In this document: piece after piece, positions 52,001 through 64,000 of the stretch
Layout of the letters: the number at the start of each line of letters is the position of its first letter
Position numbering within the stretch: position 1 is the first letter of the stretch
The notes under the pieces: generated by a model
Told to the model about the DNA's origin: nothing
The model's database searches: none
The model's input: only the letters and a program-made list of their open reading frames with translations
Program-made: the position numbers and the translations under genes
Assembly: GCA_009746045.1 (NCBI GenBank)
Contig: RPFO01001593.1
Location: forward strand, 45,188-109,187
Direction: 5' to 3'
From: Mesostigma viride
Lineage: Eukaryota > Streptophyta > Mesostigmatophyceae > Mesostigmatales > Mesostigmataceae
DNA: 64,000 nt

Positions 52001-55000
52001 CAAGCAGGTGGTGCTAGGGCGTACCGGATCAAGCAGGTGGTGCTAGGGCCGTACCGGATCAAGCAGGTGGTGCTAGGCCGTACCGGATCAAGCAGGTGGT
52101 GCTAGGCCGTACCGGATCAAGCAGGTGGTGCTAGGCCGTACCGGATCAAGCAGGTGGTGCTAGGGCGTACCGGATCAAGCAGGTGGTGCTAGGGCGTACC
52201 GGATCAAGCAGGTGGCTAGGGCCGTACCGGATCAAGCAGGTGGTGCTAGGGCCGTACCGGATCAAGCAGGTGGTGCTAGGCCGTACCGGATCAAGCAGGT
52301 GGTGCTAGGGCCGTACCGGATCAAGCAGGTGGTGCTAGGGCCGTACCGGATCAAGCAGGTGGTGCTAGGGCCGTACCGGATCAAGCAGGTGGTGCTAGGG
52401 CCGTACCGGATCAAGCAGGTGGTGCTAGGGCCGTACCGGATCAAGCAGGTGGTGCTAGGGCCGTACCGGATCAAGCAGGTGGTGCTAGGGCCGTACCGGA
52501 TCAAGCAGGTGGTGCTAGGGCCGTACCGGATCAAGCAGGTGGTGCTAGGGCCGTACCGGATCAAGCAGGTGGTGCTAGGGCCGTACCGGATCAAGCAGGT
52601 GGTGCTAGGCCGTACCGGATCAAGCAGGTGGTGCTAGGGCGTACCGGATCAAGCAGGTGGTGCTAGGCCGTACCGGATCAAGCAGGTGGTGCTAGGGCCG
52701 TACCGGATCAAGCAGGTGGTGCTAGGGCCGTACCGGATCAAGCAGGTGGTGCTAGGGCCGTACCGGATCAAGCAGGTGGTGCTAGGCCGTACCGGATCAA
52801 GCAGGTGGTGCTAGGGCGTACCGGATCAAGCAGGTGGTGCTAGGCCGTACCGGATCAAGCAGGTGGTGCTAGGGCCGTACCGGATCAAGCAGGTGGTGCT
52901 AGGGCCGTACCGGATCAAGCAGGTGGTGCTAGGGCCGTACCGGATCAAGCAGGTGGTGCTAGGGCCGTACCGGATCAAGCAGGTGGTGCTAGGGCGTACC
53001 GGATCAAGCAGGTGGTGCTAGGGCGTACCGGATCAAGCAGGTGGTGCTAGGGCGTACCGGATCAAGCAGGTGGTGCTAGGGCGTACCGGATCAAGCAGGT
53101 GGTGCTAGGCCGTACCGGATCAAGCAGGTGGTGCTAGGGCCGTACCGGATCAAGCAGGTGGTGCTAGGCCGTACCGGATCAAGCAGGTGGTGCTAGGGCG
53201 TACCGGATCAAGCAGGTGGTGCTAGGGCGTACCGGATCAAGCAGGTGGTGCTAGGGCGTACCGGATCAAGCAGGTGGTGCTAGGGCCGTACCGGATCAAG
53301 CAGGTGGTGCTAGGGCGTACCGGATCAAGCAGGTGGTGCTAGGGCGTACCGGATCAAGCAGGTGGTGCTAGGCCGTACCGGATCAAGCAGGTGGTGCTAG
53401 GGCGTACCGGATCAAGCAGGTGGTGCTAGGGCGTACCGGATCAAGCAGGTGGTGCTAGGCCGTACCGGATCAAGCAGGTGGTGCTAGGCCGTACCGGATC
53501 AAGCAGGTGGTGCTAGGCCGTACCGGATCAAGCAGGTGGTGCTAGGCCGTACCGGATCAAGCAGGTGGTGCTAGGCCGTACCGGATCAAGCAGGTGGTGC
53601 TAGGGCGTACCGGATCAAGCAGGTGGTGCTAGGGCGTACCGGATCAAGCAGGTGGTGCTAGGCCGTACCGGATCAAGCAGGTGGTGCTAGGCCGTACCGG
53701 ATCAAGCAGGTGGTGCTAGGGCCGTACCGGATCAAGCAGGTGGTGCTAGGGCCGTACCGGATCAAGCAGGTGGTGCTAGGGCGTACCGGATCAAGCAGGT
53801 GGTGCTAGGCCGTACCGGATCAAGCAGGTGGTGCTAGGGCGTACCGGATCAAGCAGGTGGTGCTAGGGCGTACCGGATCAAGCAGGTGGTGCTAGGCCGT
53901 ACCGGATCAAGCAGGTGGTGCTAGGCCGTACCGGATCAAGCAGGTGGTGCTAGGGCGTACCGGATCAAGCAGGTGGTGCTAGGCCGTACCGGATCAAGCA
54001 GGTGGTGCTAGGCCGTACCGGATCAAGCAGGTGGTGCTAGGGCGTACCGGATCAAGCAGGTGGTGCTAGGCCGTACCGGATCAAGCAGGTGGTGCTAGGG
54101 CGTACCGGATCAAGCAGGTGGTGCTAGGGCCGTACCGGATCAAGCAGGTGGTGCTAGGCCGTACCGGATCAAGCAGGTGGTGCTAGGCCGTACCGGATCA
54201 AGCAGGTGGTGCTAGGGCGTACCGGATCAAGCAGGTGGTGCTAGGGCGTACCGGATCAAGCAGGTGGTGCTAGGCCGTACCGGATCAAGCAGGTGGTGCT
54301 AGGCCGTACCGGATCAAGCAGGTGGTGCTAGGCCGTACCGGATCAAGCAGGTGGTGCTAGGGCCGTACCGGATCAAGCAGGTGGTGCTAGGCCGTACCGG
54401 ATCAAGCAGGTGGTGCTAGGGCGTACCGGATCAAGCAGGTGGTGCTAGGCCGTACCGGATCAAGCAGGTGGTGCTAGGGCCGTACCGGATCAAGCAGGTG
54501 GTGCTAGGCCGTACCGGATCAAGCAGGTGGTGCTAGGCGTACCGGATCAAGCAGGTGGTGCTAGGGCGTACCGGATCAAGCAGGTGGTGCTAGGCCGTAC
54601 CGGATCAAGCAGGTGGTGCTAGGGCCGTACCGGATCAAGCAGGTGGTGCTAGGCCGTACCGGATCAAGCAGGTGGTGCTAGGGCGTACCGGATCAAGCAG
54701 GTGGTGCTAGGCCGTACCGGATCAAGCAGGTGGTGCTAGGGCCGTACCGGATCAAGCAGGTGGTGCTAGGCCGTACCGGATCAAGCAGGTGGTGCTAGGC
54801 GTACCGGATCAAGCAGGTGGTGCTAGGGCGTACCGGATCAAGCAGGTGGTGCTAGGGCGTACCGGATCAAGCAGGTGGTGCTAGGCCGTACCGGATCAAG
54901 CAGGTGGTGCTAGGCCGTACCGGATCAAGCAGGTGGTGCTAGGCCGTACCGGATCAAGCAGGTGGTGCTAGGGCGTACCGGATCAAGCAGGTGGTGCTAG

Positions 55001-58000
55001 GCCGTACCGGATCAAGCAGGTGGTGCTAGGCCGTACCGGATCAAGCAGGTGGTGCTAGGGCCGTACCGGATCAAGCAGGTGGTGCTAGGCCGTACCGGAT
55101 CAAGCAGGTGGTGCTAGGCGTACCGGATCAAGCAGGTGGTGCTAGGCCGTACCGGATCAAGCAGGTGGTGCTAGGCCGTACCGGATCAAGCAGGTGGTGC
55201 TAGGGCGTACCGGATCAAGCAGGTGGTGCTAGGGCGTACCGGATCAAGCAGGTGGTGCTAGGCCGTACCGGATCAAGCAGGTGGTGCTAGGCCGTACCGG
55301 ATCAAGCAGGTGGTGCTAGGGCGTACCGGATCAAGCAGGTGGTGCTAGGCCGTACCGGATCAAGCAGGTGGTGCTAGGGCGTACCGGATCAAGCAGGTGG
55401 TGCTAGGCCGTACCGGATCAAGCAGGTGGTGCTAGGGCGTACCGGATCAAGCAGGTGGTGCTAGGGCCGTACCGGATCAAGCAGGTGGTGCTAGGCCGTA
55501 CCGGATCAAGCAGGTGGTGCTAGGGCGTACCGGATCAAGCAGGTGGTGCTAGGCCGTACCGGATCAAGCAGGTGGTGCTAGGCCGTACCGGATCAAGCAG
55601 GTGGTGCTAGGGCGTACCGGATCAAGCAGGTGGTGCTAGGCCGTACCGGATCAAGCAGGTGGTGCTAGGCCGTACCGGATCAAGCAGGTGGTGCTAGGGC
55701 GTACCGGATCAAGCAGGTGGTGCTAGGCCGTACCGGATCAAGCAGGTGGTGCTAGGGCGTACCGGATCAAGCAGGTGGTGCTAGGCCGTACCGGATCAAG
55801 CAGGTGGTGCTAGGGCGTACCGGATCAAGCAGGTGGTGCTAGGCCGTACCGGATCAAGCAGGTGGTGCTAGGGCGTACCGGATCAAGCAGGTGGTGCTAG
55901 GCCGTACCGGATCAAGCAGGTGGTGCTAGGGCGTACCGGATCAAGCAGGTGGTGCTAGGCCGTACCGGATCAAGCAGGTGGTGCTAGGGCGTACCGGATC
56001 AAGCAGGTGGTGCTAGGGCGTACCGGATCAAGCAGGTGGTGCTAGGGCCGTACCGGATCAAGCAGGTGGTGCTAGGCCGTACCGGATCAAGCAGGTGGTG
56101 CTAGGCCGTACCGGATCAAGCAGGTGGTGCTAGGCCGTACCGGATCAAGCAGGTGGTGCTAGGGCCGTACCGGATCAAGCAGGTGGTGCTAGGCCGTACC
56201 GGATCAAGCAGGTGGTGCTAGGGCCGTACCGGATCAAGCAGGTGGTGCTAGGGCCGTACCGGATCAAGCAGGTGGTGCTAGGCCGTACCGGATCAAGCAG
56301 GTGGTGCTAGGGCCGTACCGGATCAAGCAGGTGGTGCTAGGGCCGTACCGGATCAAGCAGGTGGTGCTAGGGCCGTACCGGATCAAGCAGGTGGTGCTAG
56401 GGCCGTACCGGATCAAGCAGGTGGTGCTAGGGCCGTACCGGATCAAGCAGGTGGTGCTAGGGCCGTACCGGATCAAGCAGGTGGTGCTAGGGCCGTACCG
56501 GATCAAGCAGGTGGTGCTAGGCCGTACCGGATCAAGCAGGTGGTGCTAGGGCCGTACCGGATCAAGCAGGTGGTGCTAGGGCCGTACCGGATCAAGCAGG
56601 TGGTGCTAGGGCGTACCGGATCAAGCAGGTGGTGCTAGGCCGTACCGGATCAAGCAGGTGGTGCTAGGCCGTACCGGATCAAGCAGGTGGTGCTAGGGCC
56701 GTACCGGATCAAGCAGGTGGTGCTAGGGCCGTACCGGATCAAGCAGGTGGTGCTAGGCCGTACCGGATCAAGCAGGTGGTGCTAGGGCGTACCGGATCAA
56801 GCAGGTGGTGCTAGGGCCGTACCGGATCAAGCAGGTGGTGCTAGGGCCGTACCGGATCAAGCAGGTGGTGCTAGGGCGTACCGGATCAAGCAGGTGGTGC
56901 TAGGGCGTACCGGATCAAGCAGGTGGTGCTAGGGCGTACCGGATCAAGCAGGTGGTGCTAGGGCGTACCGGATCAAGCAGGTGGTGCTAGGCCGTACCGG
57001 ATCAAGCAGGTGGTGCTAGGGCCGTACCGGATCAAGCAGGTGGTGCTAGGCCGTACCGGATCAAGCAGGTGGTGCTAGGGCGTACCGGATCAAGCAGGTG
57101 GTGCTAGGGCGTACCGGATCAAGCAGGTGGTGCTAGGGCGTACCGGATCAAGCAGGTGGTGCTAGGCCGTACCGGATCAAGCAGGTGGTGCTAGGGCGTA
57201 CCGGATCAAGCAGGTGGTGCTAGGGCGTACCGGATCAAGCAGGTGGTGCTAGGCCGTACCGGATCAAGCAGGTGGTGCTAGGCCGTACCGGATCAAGCAG
57301 GTGGTGCTAGGGCCGTACCGGATCAAGCAGGTGGTGCTAGGCCGTACCGGATCAAGCAGGTGGTGCTAGGGCGTACCGGATCAAGCAGGTGGTGCTAGGG
57401 CGTACCGGATCAAGCAGGTGGTGCTAGGGCGTACCGGATCAAGCAGGTGGTGCTAGGCCGTACCGGATCAAGCAGGTGGTGCTAGGGCGTACCGGATCAA
57501 GCAGGTGGTGCTAGGCCGTACCGGATCAAGCAGGTGGTGCTAGGGCGTACCGGATCAAGCAGGTGGTGCTAGGGCGTACCGGATCAAGCAGGTGGTGCTA
57601 GGGCCGTACCGGATCAAGCAGGTGGTGCTAGGGCGTACCGGATCAAGCAGGTGGTGCTAGGGCGTACCGGATCAAGCAGGTGGTGCTAGGCCGTACCGGA
57701 TCAAGCAGGTGGTGCTAGGGCGTACCGGATCAAGCAGGTGGTGCTAGGCCGTACCGGATCAAGCAGGTGGTGCTAGGCCGTACCGGATCAAGCAGGTGGT
57801 GCTAGGGCGTACCGGATCAAGCAGGTGGTGCTAGGCCGTACCGGATCAAGCAGGTGGTGCTAGGGCGTACCGGATCAAGCAGGTGGTGCTAGGGCGTACC
57901 GGATCAAGCAGGTGGTGCTAGGCCGTACCGGATCAAGCAGGTGGTGCTAGGGCGTACCGGATCAAGCAGGTGGTGCTAGGGCGTACCGGATCAAGCAGGT

Positions 58001-61000
58001 GGTGCTAGGGCGTACCGGATCAAGCAGGTGGTGCTAGGCCGTACCGGATCAAGCAGGTGGTGCTAGGCCGTACCGGATCAAGCAGGTGGTGCTAGGCCGT
58101 ACCGGATCAAGCAGGTGGTGCTAGGCGTACCGGATCAAGCAGGTGGTGCTAGGCCGTACCGGATCAAGCAGGTGGTGCTAGGGCGTACCGGATCAAGCAG
58201 GTGGTGCTAGGCCGTACCGGATCAAGCAGGTGGTGCTAGGCCGTACCGGATCAAGCAGGTGGTGCTAGGCCGTACCGGATCAAGCAGGTGGTGCTAGGGC
58301 GTACCGGATCAAGCAGGTGGTGCTAGGCCGTACCGGATCAAGCAGGTGGTGCTAGGCCGTACCGGATCAAGCAGGTGGTGCTAGGGCCGTACCGGATCAA
58401 GCAGGTGGTGCTAGGCCGTACCGGATCAAGCAGGTGGTGCTAGGGCGTACCGGATCAAGCAGGTGGTGCTAGGGCCGTACCGGATCAAGCAGGTGGTGCT
58501 AGGCCGTACCGGATCAAGCAGGTGGTGCTAGGGCGTACCGGATCAAGCAGGTGGTGCTAGGGCGTACCGGATCAAGCAGGTGGTGCTAGGCCGTACCGGA
58601 TCAAGCAGGTGGTGCTAGGCCGTACCGGATCAAGCAGGTGGTGCTAGGGCGTACCGGATCAAGCAGGTGGTGCTAGGCCGTACCGGATCAAGCAGGTGGT
58701 GCTAGGGCGTACCGGATCAAGCAGGTGGTGCTAGGCCGTACCGGATCAAGCAGGTGGTGCTAGGCGTACCGGATCAAGCAGGTGGTGCTAGGGCCGTACC
58801 GGATCAAGCAGGTGGTGCTAGGCCGTACCGGATCAAGCAGGTGGTGCTAGGGCGTACCGGATCAAGCAGGTGGTGCTAGGCCGTACCGGATCAAGCAGGT
58901 GGTGCTAGGCCGTACCGGATCAAGCAGGTGGTGCTAGGGCGTACCGGATCAAGCAGGTGGTGCTAGGCCGTACCGGATCAAGCAGGTGGTGCTAGGCCGT
59001 ACCGGATCAAGCAGGTGGTGCTAGGGCGTACCGGATCAAGCAGGTGGTGCTAGGCCGTACCGGATCAAGCAGGTGGTGCTAGGGCGTACCGGATCAAGCA
59101 GGTGGTGCTAGGCCGTACCGGATCAAGCAGGTGGTGCTAGGGCGTACCGGATCAAGCAGGTGGTGCTAGGCCGTACCGGATCAAGCAGGTGGTGCTAGGG
59201 CGTACCGGATCAAGCAGGTGGTGCTAGGCCGTACCGGATCAAGCAGGTGGTGCTAGGGCGTACCGGATCAAGCAGGTGGTGCTAGGCCGTACCGGATCAA
59301 GCAGGTGGTGCTAGGGCGTACCGGATCAAGCAGGTGGTGCTAGGGCCGTACCGGATCAAGCAGGTGGTGCTAGGGCCGTACCGGATCAAGCAGGTGGTGC
59401 TAGGCCGTACCGGATCAAGCAGGTGGTGCTAGGCCGTACCGGATCAAGCAGGTGGTGCTAGGCCGTACCGGATCAAGCAGGTGGTGCTAGGCCGTACCGG
59501 ATCAAGCAGGTGGTGCTAGGGCGTACCGGATCAAGCAGGTGGCTAGGGCCGTACCGGATCAAGCAGGTGGTGCTAGGCCGTACCGGATCAAGCAGGTGGT
59601 GCTAGGCCGTACCGGATCAAGCAGGTGGTGCTAGGGCCGTACCGGATCAAGCAGGTGGTGCTAGGGCCGTACCGGATCAAGCAGGTGGTGCTAGGGCCGT
59701 ACCGGATCAAGCAGGTGGTGCTAGGGCCGTACCGGATCAAGCAGGTGGTGCTAGGGCCGTACCGGATCAAGCAGGTGGTGCTAGGGCCGTACCGGATCAA
59801 GCAGGTGGTGCTAGGGCCGTACCGGATCAAGCAGGTGGTGCTAGGCCGTACCGGATCAAGCAGGTGGTGCTAGGGCCGTACCGGATCAAGCAGGTGGTGC
59901 TAGGGCCGTACCGGATCAAGCAGGTGGTGCTAGGGCCGTACCGGATCAAGCAGGTGGTGCTAGGGCGTACCGGATCAAGCAGGTGGTGCTAGGGCCGTAC
60001 CGGATCAAGCAGGTGGTGCTAGGGCCGTACCGGATCAAGCAGGTGGTGCTAGGGCCGTACCGGATCAAGCAGGTGGTGCTAGGCCGTACCGGATCAAGCA
60101 GGTGGTGCTAGGCCGTACCGGATCAAGCAGGTGGTGCTAGGGCCGTACCGGATCAAGCAGGTGGTGCTAGGGCCGTACCGGATCAAGCAGGTGGTGCTAG
60201 GGCGTACCGGATCAAGCAGGTGGTGCTAGGGCGTACCGGATCAAGCAGGTGGTGCTAGGGCGTACCGGATCAAGCAGGTGGTGCTAGGCGTACCGGATCA
60301 AGCAGGTGGTGCTAGGCCGTACCGGATCAAGCAGGTGGTGCTAGGGCCGTACCGGATCAAGCAGGTGGTGCTAGGCCGTACCGGATCAAGCAGGTGGTGC
60401 TAGGGCGTACCGGATCAAGCAGGTGGTGCTAGGGCGTACCGGATCAAGCAGGTGGTGCTAGGGCGTACCGGATCAAGCAGGTGGTGCTAGGCCGTACCGG
60501 ATCAAGCAGGTGGTGCTAGGGCGTACCGGATCAAGCAGGTGGTGCTAGGGCGTACCGGATCAAGCAGGTGGTGCTAGGCCGTACCGGATCAAGCAGGTGG
60601 TGCTAGGCCGTACCGGATCAAGCAGGTGGTGCTAGGGCCGTACCGGATCAAGCAGGTGGTGCTAGGCCGTACCGGATCAAGCAGGTGGTGCTAGGGCGTA
60701 CCGGATCAAGCAGGTGGTGCTAGGGCGTACCGGATCAAGCAGGTGGTGCTAGGGCGTACCGGATCAAGCAGGTGGTGCTAGGCCGTACCGGATCAAGCAG
60801 GTGGTGCTAGGGCGTACCGGATCAAGCAGGTGGTGCTAGGCCGTACCGGATCAAGCAGGTGGTGCTAGGCCGTACCGGATCAAGCAGGTGGTGCTAGGGC
60901 CGTACCGGATCAAGCAGGTGGTGCTAGGCCGTACCGGATCAAGCAGGTGGTGCTAGGCGTACCGGATCAAGCAGGTGGTGCTAGGCCGTACCGGATCAAG

Positions 61001-64000
61001 CAGGTGGTGCTAGGCCGTACCGGATCAAGCAGGTGGTGCTAGGGCGTACCGGATCAAGCAGGTGGTGCTAGGCCGTACCGGATCAAGCAGGTGGTGCTAG
61101 GCCGTACCGGATCAAGCAGGTGGTGCTAGGGCGTACCGGATCAAGCAGGTGGTGCTAGGCCGTACCGGATCAAGCAGGTGGTGCTAGGGCGTACCGGATC
61201 AAGCAGGTGGTGCTAGGGCGTACCGGATCAAGCAGGTGGTGCTAGGGCGTACCGGATCAAGCAGGTGGTGCTAGGCCGTACCGGATCAAGCAGGTGGTGC
61301 TAGGCCGTACCGGATCAAGCAGGTGGTGCTAGGCCGTACCGGATCAAGCAGGTGGTGCTAGGCCGTACCGGATCAAGCAGGTGGTGCTAGGCCGTACCGG
61401 ATCAAGCAGGTGGTGCTAGGCCGTACCGGATCAAGCAGGTGGTGCTAGGCCGTACCGGATCAAGCAGGTGGTGCTAGGGCGTACCGGATCAAGCAGGTGG
61501 TGCTAGGGCGTACCGGATCAAGCAGGTGGTGCTAGGGCGTACCGGATCAAGCAGGTGGTGCTAGGCCGTACCGGATCAAGCAGGTGGTGCTAGGCCGTAC
61601 CGGATCAAGCAGGTGGTGCTAGGCCGTACCGGATCAAGCAGGTGGTGCTAGGCCGTACCGGATCAAGCAGGTGGTGCTAGGCCGTACCGGATCAAGCAGG
61701 TGGTGCTAGGGCCGTACCGGATCAAGCAGGTGGTGCTAGGCGTACCGGATCAAGCAGGTGGTGCTAGGGCCGTACCGGATCAAGCAGGTGGTGCTAGGGC
61801 GTACCGGATCAAGCAGGTGGTGCTAGGCGTACCGGATCAAGCAGGTGGTGCTAGGCCGTACCGGATCAAGCAGGTGGTGCTAGGCGTACCGGATCAAGCA
61901 GGTGGTGCTAGGGCGTACCGGATCAAGCAGGTGGTGCTAGGGCGTACCGGATCAAGCAGGTGGTGCTAGGCCGTACCGGATCAAGCAGGTGGTGCTAGGC
62001 CGTACCGGATCAAGCAGGTGGTGCTAGGGCGTACCGGATCAAGCAGGTGGTGCTAGGCCGTACCGGATCAAGCAGGTGGTGCTAGGGCCGTACCGGATCA
62101 AGCAGGTGGTGCTAGGGCCGTACCGGATCAAGCAGGTGGTGCTAGGGCCGTACCGGATCAAGCAGGTGGTGCTAGGCCGTACCGGATCAAGCAGGTGGTG
62201 CTAGGGCGTACCGGATCAAGCAGGTGGTGCTAGGGCGTACCGGATCAAGCAGGTGGTGCTAGGGCGTACCGGATCAAGCAGGTGGTGCTAGGCGTACCGG
62301 ATCAAGCAGGTGGTGCTAGGCCGTACCGGATCAAGCAGGTGGTGCTAGGGCCGTACCGGATCAAGCAGGTGGTGCTAGGGCCGTACCGGATCAAGCAGGT
62401 GGTGCTAGGGCGTACCGGATCAAGCAGGTGGTGCTAGGCCGTACCGGATCAAGCAGGTGGTGCTAGGGTACCGGATCAAGCAGGTGGTGCTAGGCGTACC
62501 GGATCAAGCAGGTGGTGCTAGGCCGTACCGGATCAAGCAGGTGGTGCTAGGCCGTACCGGATCAAGCAGGTGGTGCTAGGGCCGTACCGGATCAAGCAGG
62601 TGGTGCTAGGGCCGTACCGGATCAAGCAGGTGGTGCTAGGGCCGTACCGGATCAAGCAGGTGGTGCTAGGCCGTACCGGATCAAGCAGGTGGTGCTAGGC
62701 GTACCGGATCAAGCAGGTGGTGCTAGGCCGTACCGGATCAAGCAGGTGGTGCTAGGGCCGTACCGGATCAAGCAGGTGGTGCTAGGCCGTACCGGATCAA
62801 GCAGGTGGTGCTAGGGCCGTACCGGATCAAGCAGGTGGTGCTAGGCCGTACCGGATCAAGCAGGTGGTGCTAGGGCGTACCGGATCAAGCAGGTGGTGCT
62901 AGGGCCGTACCGGATCAAGCAGGTGGTGCTAGGCCGTACCGGATCAAGCAGGTGGTGCTAGGGCGTACCGGATCAAGCAGGTGGTGCTAGGCCGTACCGG
63001 ATCAAGCAGGTGGTGCTAGGGCGTACCGGATCAAGCAGGTGGTGCTAGGCCGTACCGGATCAAGCAGGTGGTGCTAGGCGTACCGGATCAAGCAGGTGGT
63101 GCTAGGCGTACCGGATCAAGCAGGTGGTGCTAGGGCCGTACCGGATCAAGCAGGTGGTGCTAGGCCGTACCGGATCAAGCAGGTGGTGCTAGGCGTACCG
63201 GATCAAGCAGGTGGTGCTAGGGCGTACCGGATCAAGCAGGTGGTGCTAGGCCGTACCGGATCAAGCAGGTGGTGCTAGGGCGTACCGGATCAAGCAGGTG
63301 GTGCTAGGCCGTACCGGATCAAGCAGGTGGTGCTAGGGCGTACCGGATCAAGCAGGTGGTGCTAGGCCGTACCGGATCAAGCAGGTGGTGCTAGGGCGTA
63401 CGGATCAAGCAGGTGGTGCTAGGCCGTACCGGATCAAGCAGGTGGTGCTAGGCGTACCGGATCAAGCAGGTGGTGCTAGGGCGTACCGGATCAAGCAGGT
63501 GGTGCTAGGGCGTACCGGATCAAGCAGGTGGTGCTAGGCCGTACCGGATCAAGCAGGTGGTGCTAGGGCGTACCGGATCAAGCAGGTGGTGCTAGGCCGT
63601 ACCGGATCAAGCAGGTGGTGCTAGGCGTACCGGATCAAGCAGGTGGTGCTAGGGCGTACCGGATCAAGCAGGTGGTGCTAGGCCGTACCGGATCAAGCAG
63701 GTGGTGCTAGGCCGTACCGGATCAAGCAGGTGGTGCTAGGCCGTACCGGATCAAGCAGGTGGTGCTAGGCCGTACCGGATCAAGCAGGTGGTGCTAGGCC
63801 GTACCGGATCAAGCAGGTGGTGCTAGGGCGTACCGGATCAAGCAGGTGGTGCTAGGCGTACCGGATCAAGCAGGTGGTGCTAGGGCGTACCGGATCAAGC
63901 AGGTGGTGCTAGGGCCGTACGGATCACAGCAGGAGTGGTAGGAACGTGGGCGTACGGATCAAGCAGGTGGTGCTAGGTCGTACCGGATCAAGCAGGTGGT
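49064..64000. repeat. Giant 28-30-bp satellite array, about 510 copies, running off the window
   Basis: The unit is GATCAAGCAGGTGGTGCTAG followed by G(G)C(C)GTACCG. Nearly all variation is in the number of G (2 or 3) and C (1 or 2), giving 28-, 29- or 30-bp units. Rare variants include CAGGTGTGCTAGGG (49943, 50294), CAGGTGGCTAGG (about 52210 and 59540) and a short TAGGGTACC form (about 62466). Runs of the 30-bp form recur at about 52.26-52.6, 56.3-56.5 and 59.6-59.85 kb, showing higher-order repeats of about 3.3-4.0 kb. A degenerate unit occurs at about 63920-63960. Open frames exist only where 30-bp units are consecutive. No gene is present. Confidence 0.97.

Noticed and set aside
49064-64000. 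CRISPR-like array and decapeptide-repeat proteins
   Set aside because: Units are contiguous with no variable spacers, and open frames exist only where 30-bp units happen to be consecutive. This is a satellite.

Overview
The window reads as nuclear DNA of a flagellated protist with plant-type telomere repeats, most probably a green alga. Four observations support this. (1) Two host genes can be rebuilt exon by exon with GT-AG introns and in-phase joins: the axonemal central-pair protein PF16/SPAG6 and an eIF4A-III-like DEAD-box helicase. (2) Interstitial TTTAGGG/CCCTAAA arrays occur at about 9.3, 9.5 and 41.8-42.3 kb. (3) Copia, chromovirus-type Ty3/gypsy, DIRS/PAT-like tyrosine-recombinase and LINE-like elements are all present. 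(4) There are no bacterial-type operons. The species itself cannot be named from the sequence.

Layout. 0-2.7 kb: 3' end of a Ty1/copia pol and a possible LTR. 2.7-8.1 kb: three genes for Cys-rich, probably zinc-binding proteins of unknown function (two on the minus strand, one divergent on the plus strand), all broken by frame changes and sharing GTAACCGC-rich upstream repeats and TATA boxes. 8.4-9.8 kb: a foldback element, then degenerate repeats carrying telomere motifs. 10.7-12.5 kb: a dead LINE-like reverse transcriptase (minus). 13.3-16.7 kb: eIF4A-III-like gene (minus), RecA2 half only, with a 30-bp minisatellite in an intron. 17-19.6 kb: no gene seen. 19.65-20.27 kb: an old solo LTR, followed by a small unidentified gene remnant.

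21.54-37.58 kb is a young chromovirus-type Ty3/gypsy element. It has a perfect 5-bp target duplication (CTATT) and LTRs that are identical over the 549 bp compared. It encodes an N-terminal RNase H hybrid-binding-like ORF, gag, pol with a chromodomain, and a 730-residue extra ORF after pol. Its 5' LTR is split by a 5.2-kb DIRS/PAT-like tyrosine-recombinase retroelement (21,563-26,768) with the A-B split direct repeats of that group and no target duplication. 37.6-40.6 kb: LINE remnants (ORF1-like, then two RT C-terminal pieces).

41.05-47.43 kb: the C-terminal half of PF16/SPAG6 (minus, eight exons). Its introns hold telomere-like arrays, homopolymer C/G tracts and minisatellites. 49.06 kb to the window end: an uninterrupted array of roughly 510 copies of a 28-30-bp satellite with visible higher-order structure. 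The missing N-terminal half of PF16 has not been found between its first recognised exon and this satellite, so the satellite may lie inside an intron of that gene.

Many coding regions, including those of the very young gypsy element, are interrupted by single-base frame changes near homopolymers. Assembly indels are therefore a serious alternative to true pseudogenisation throughout.
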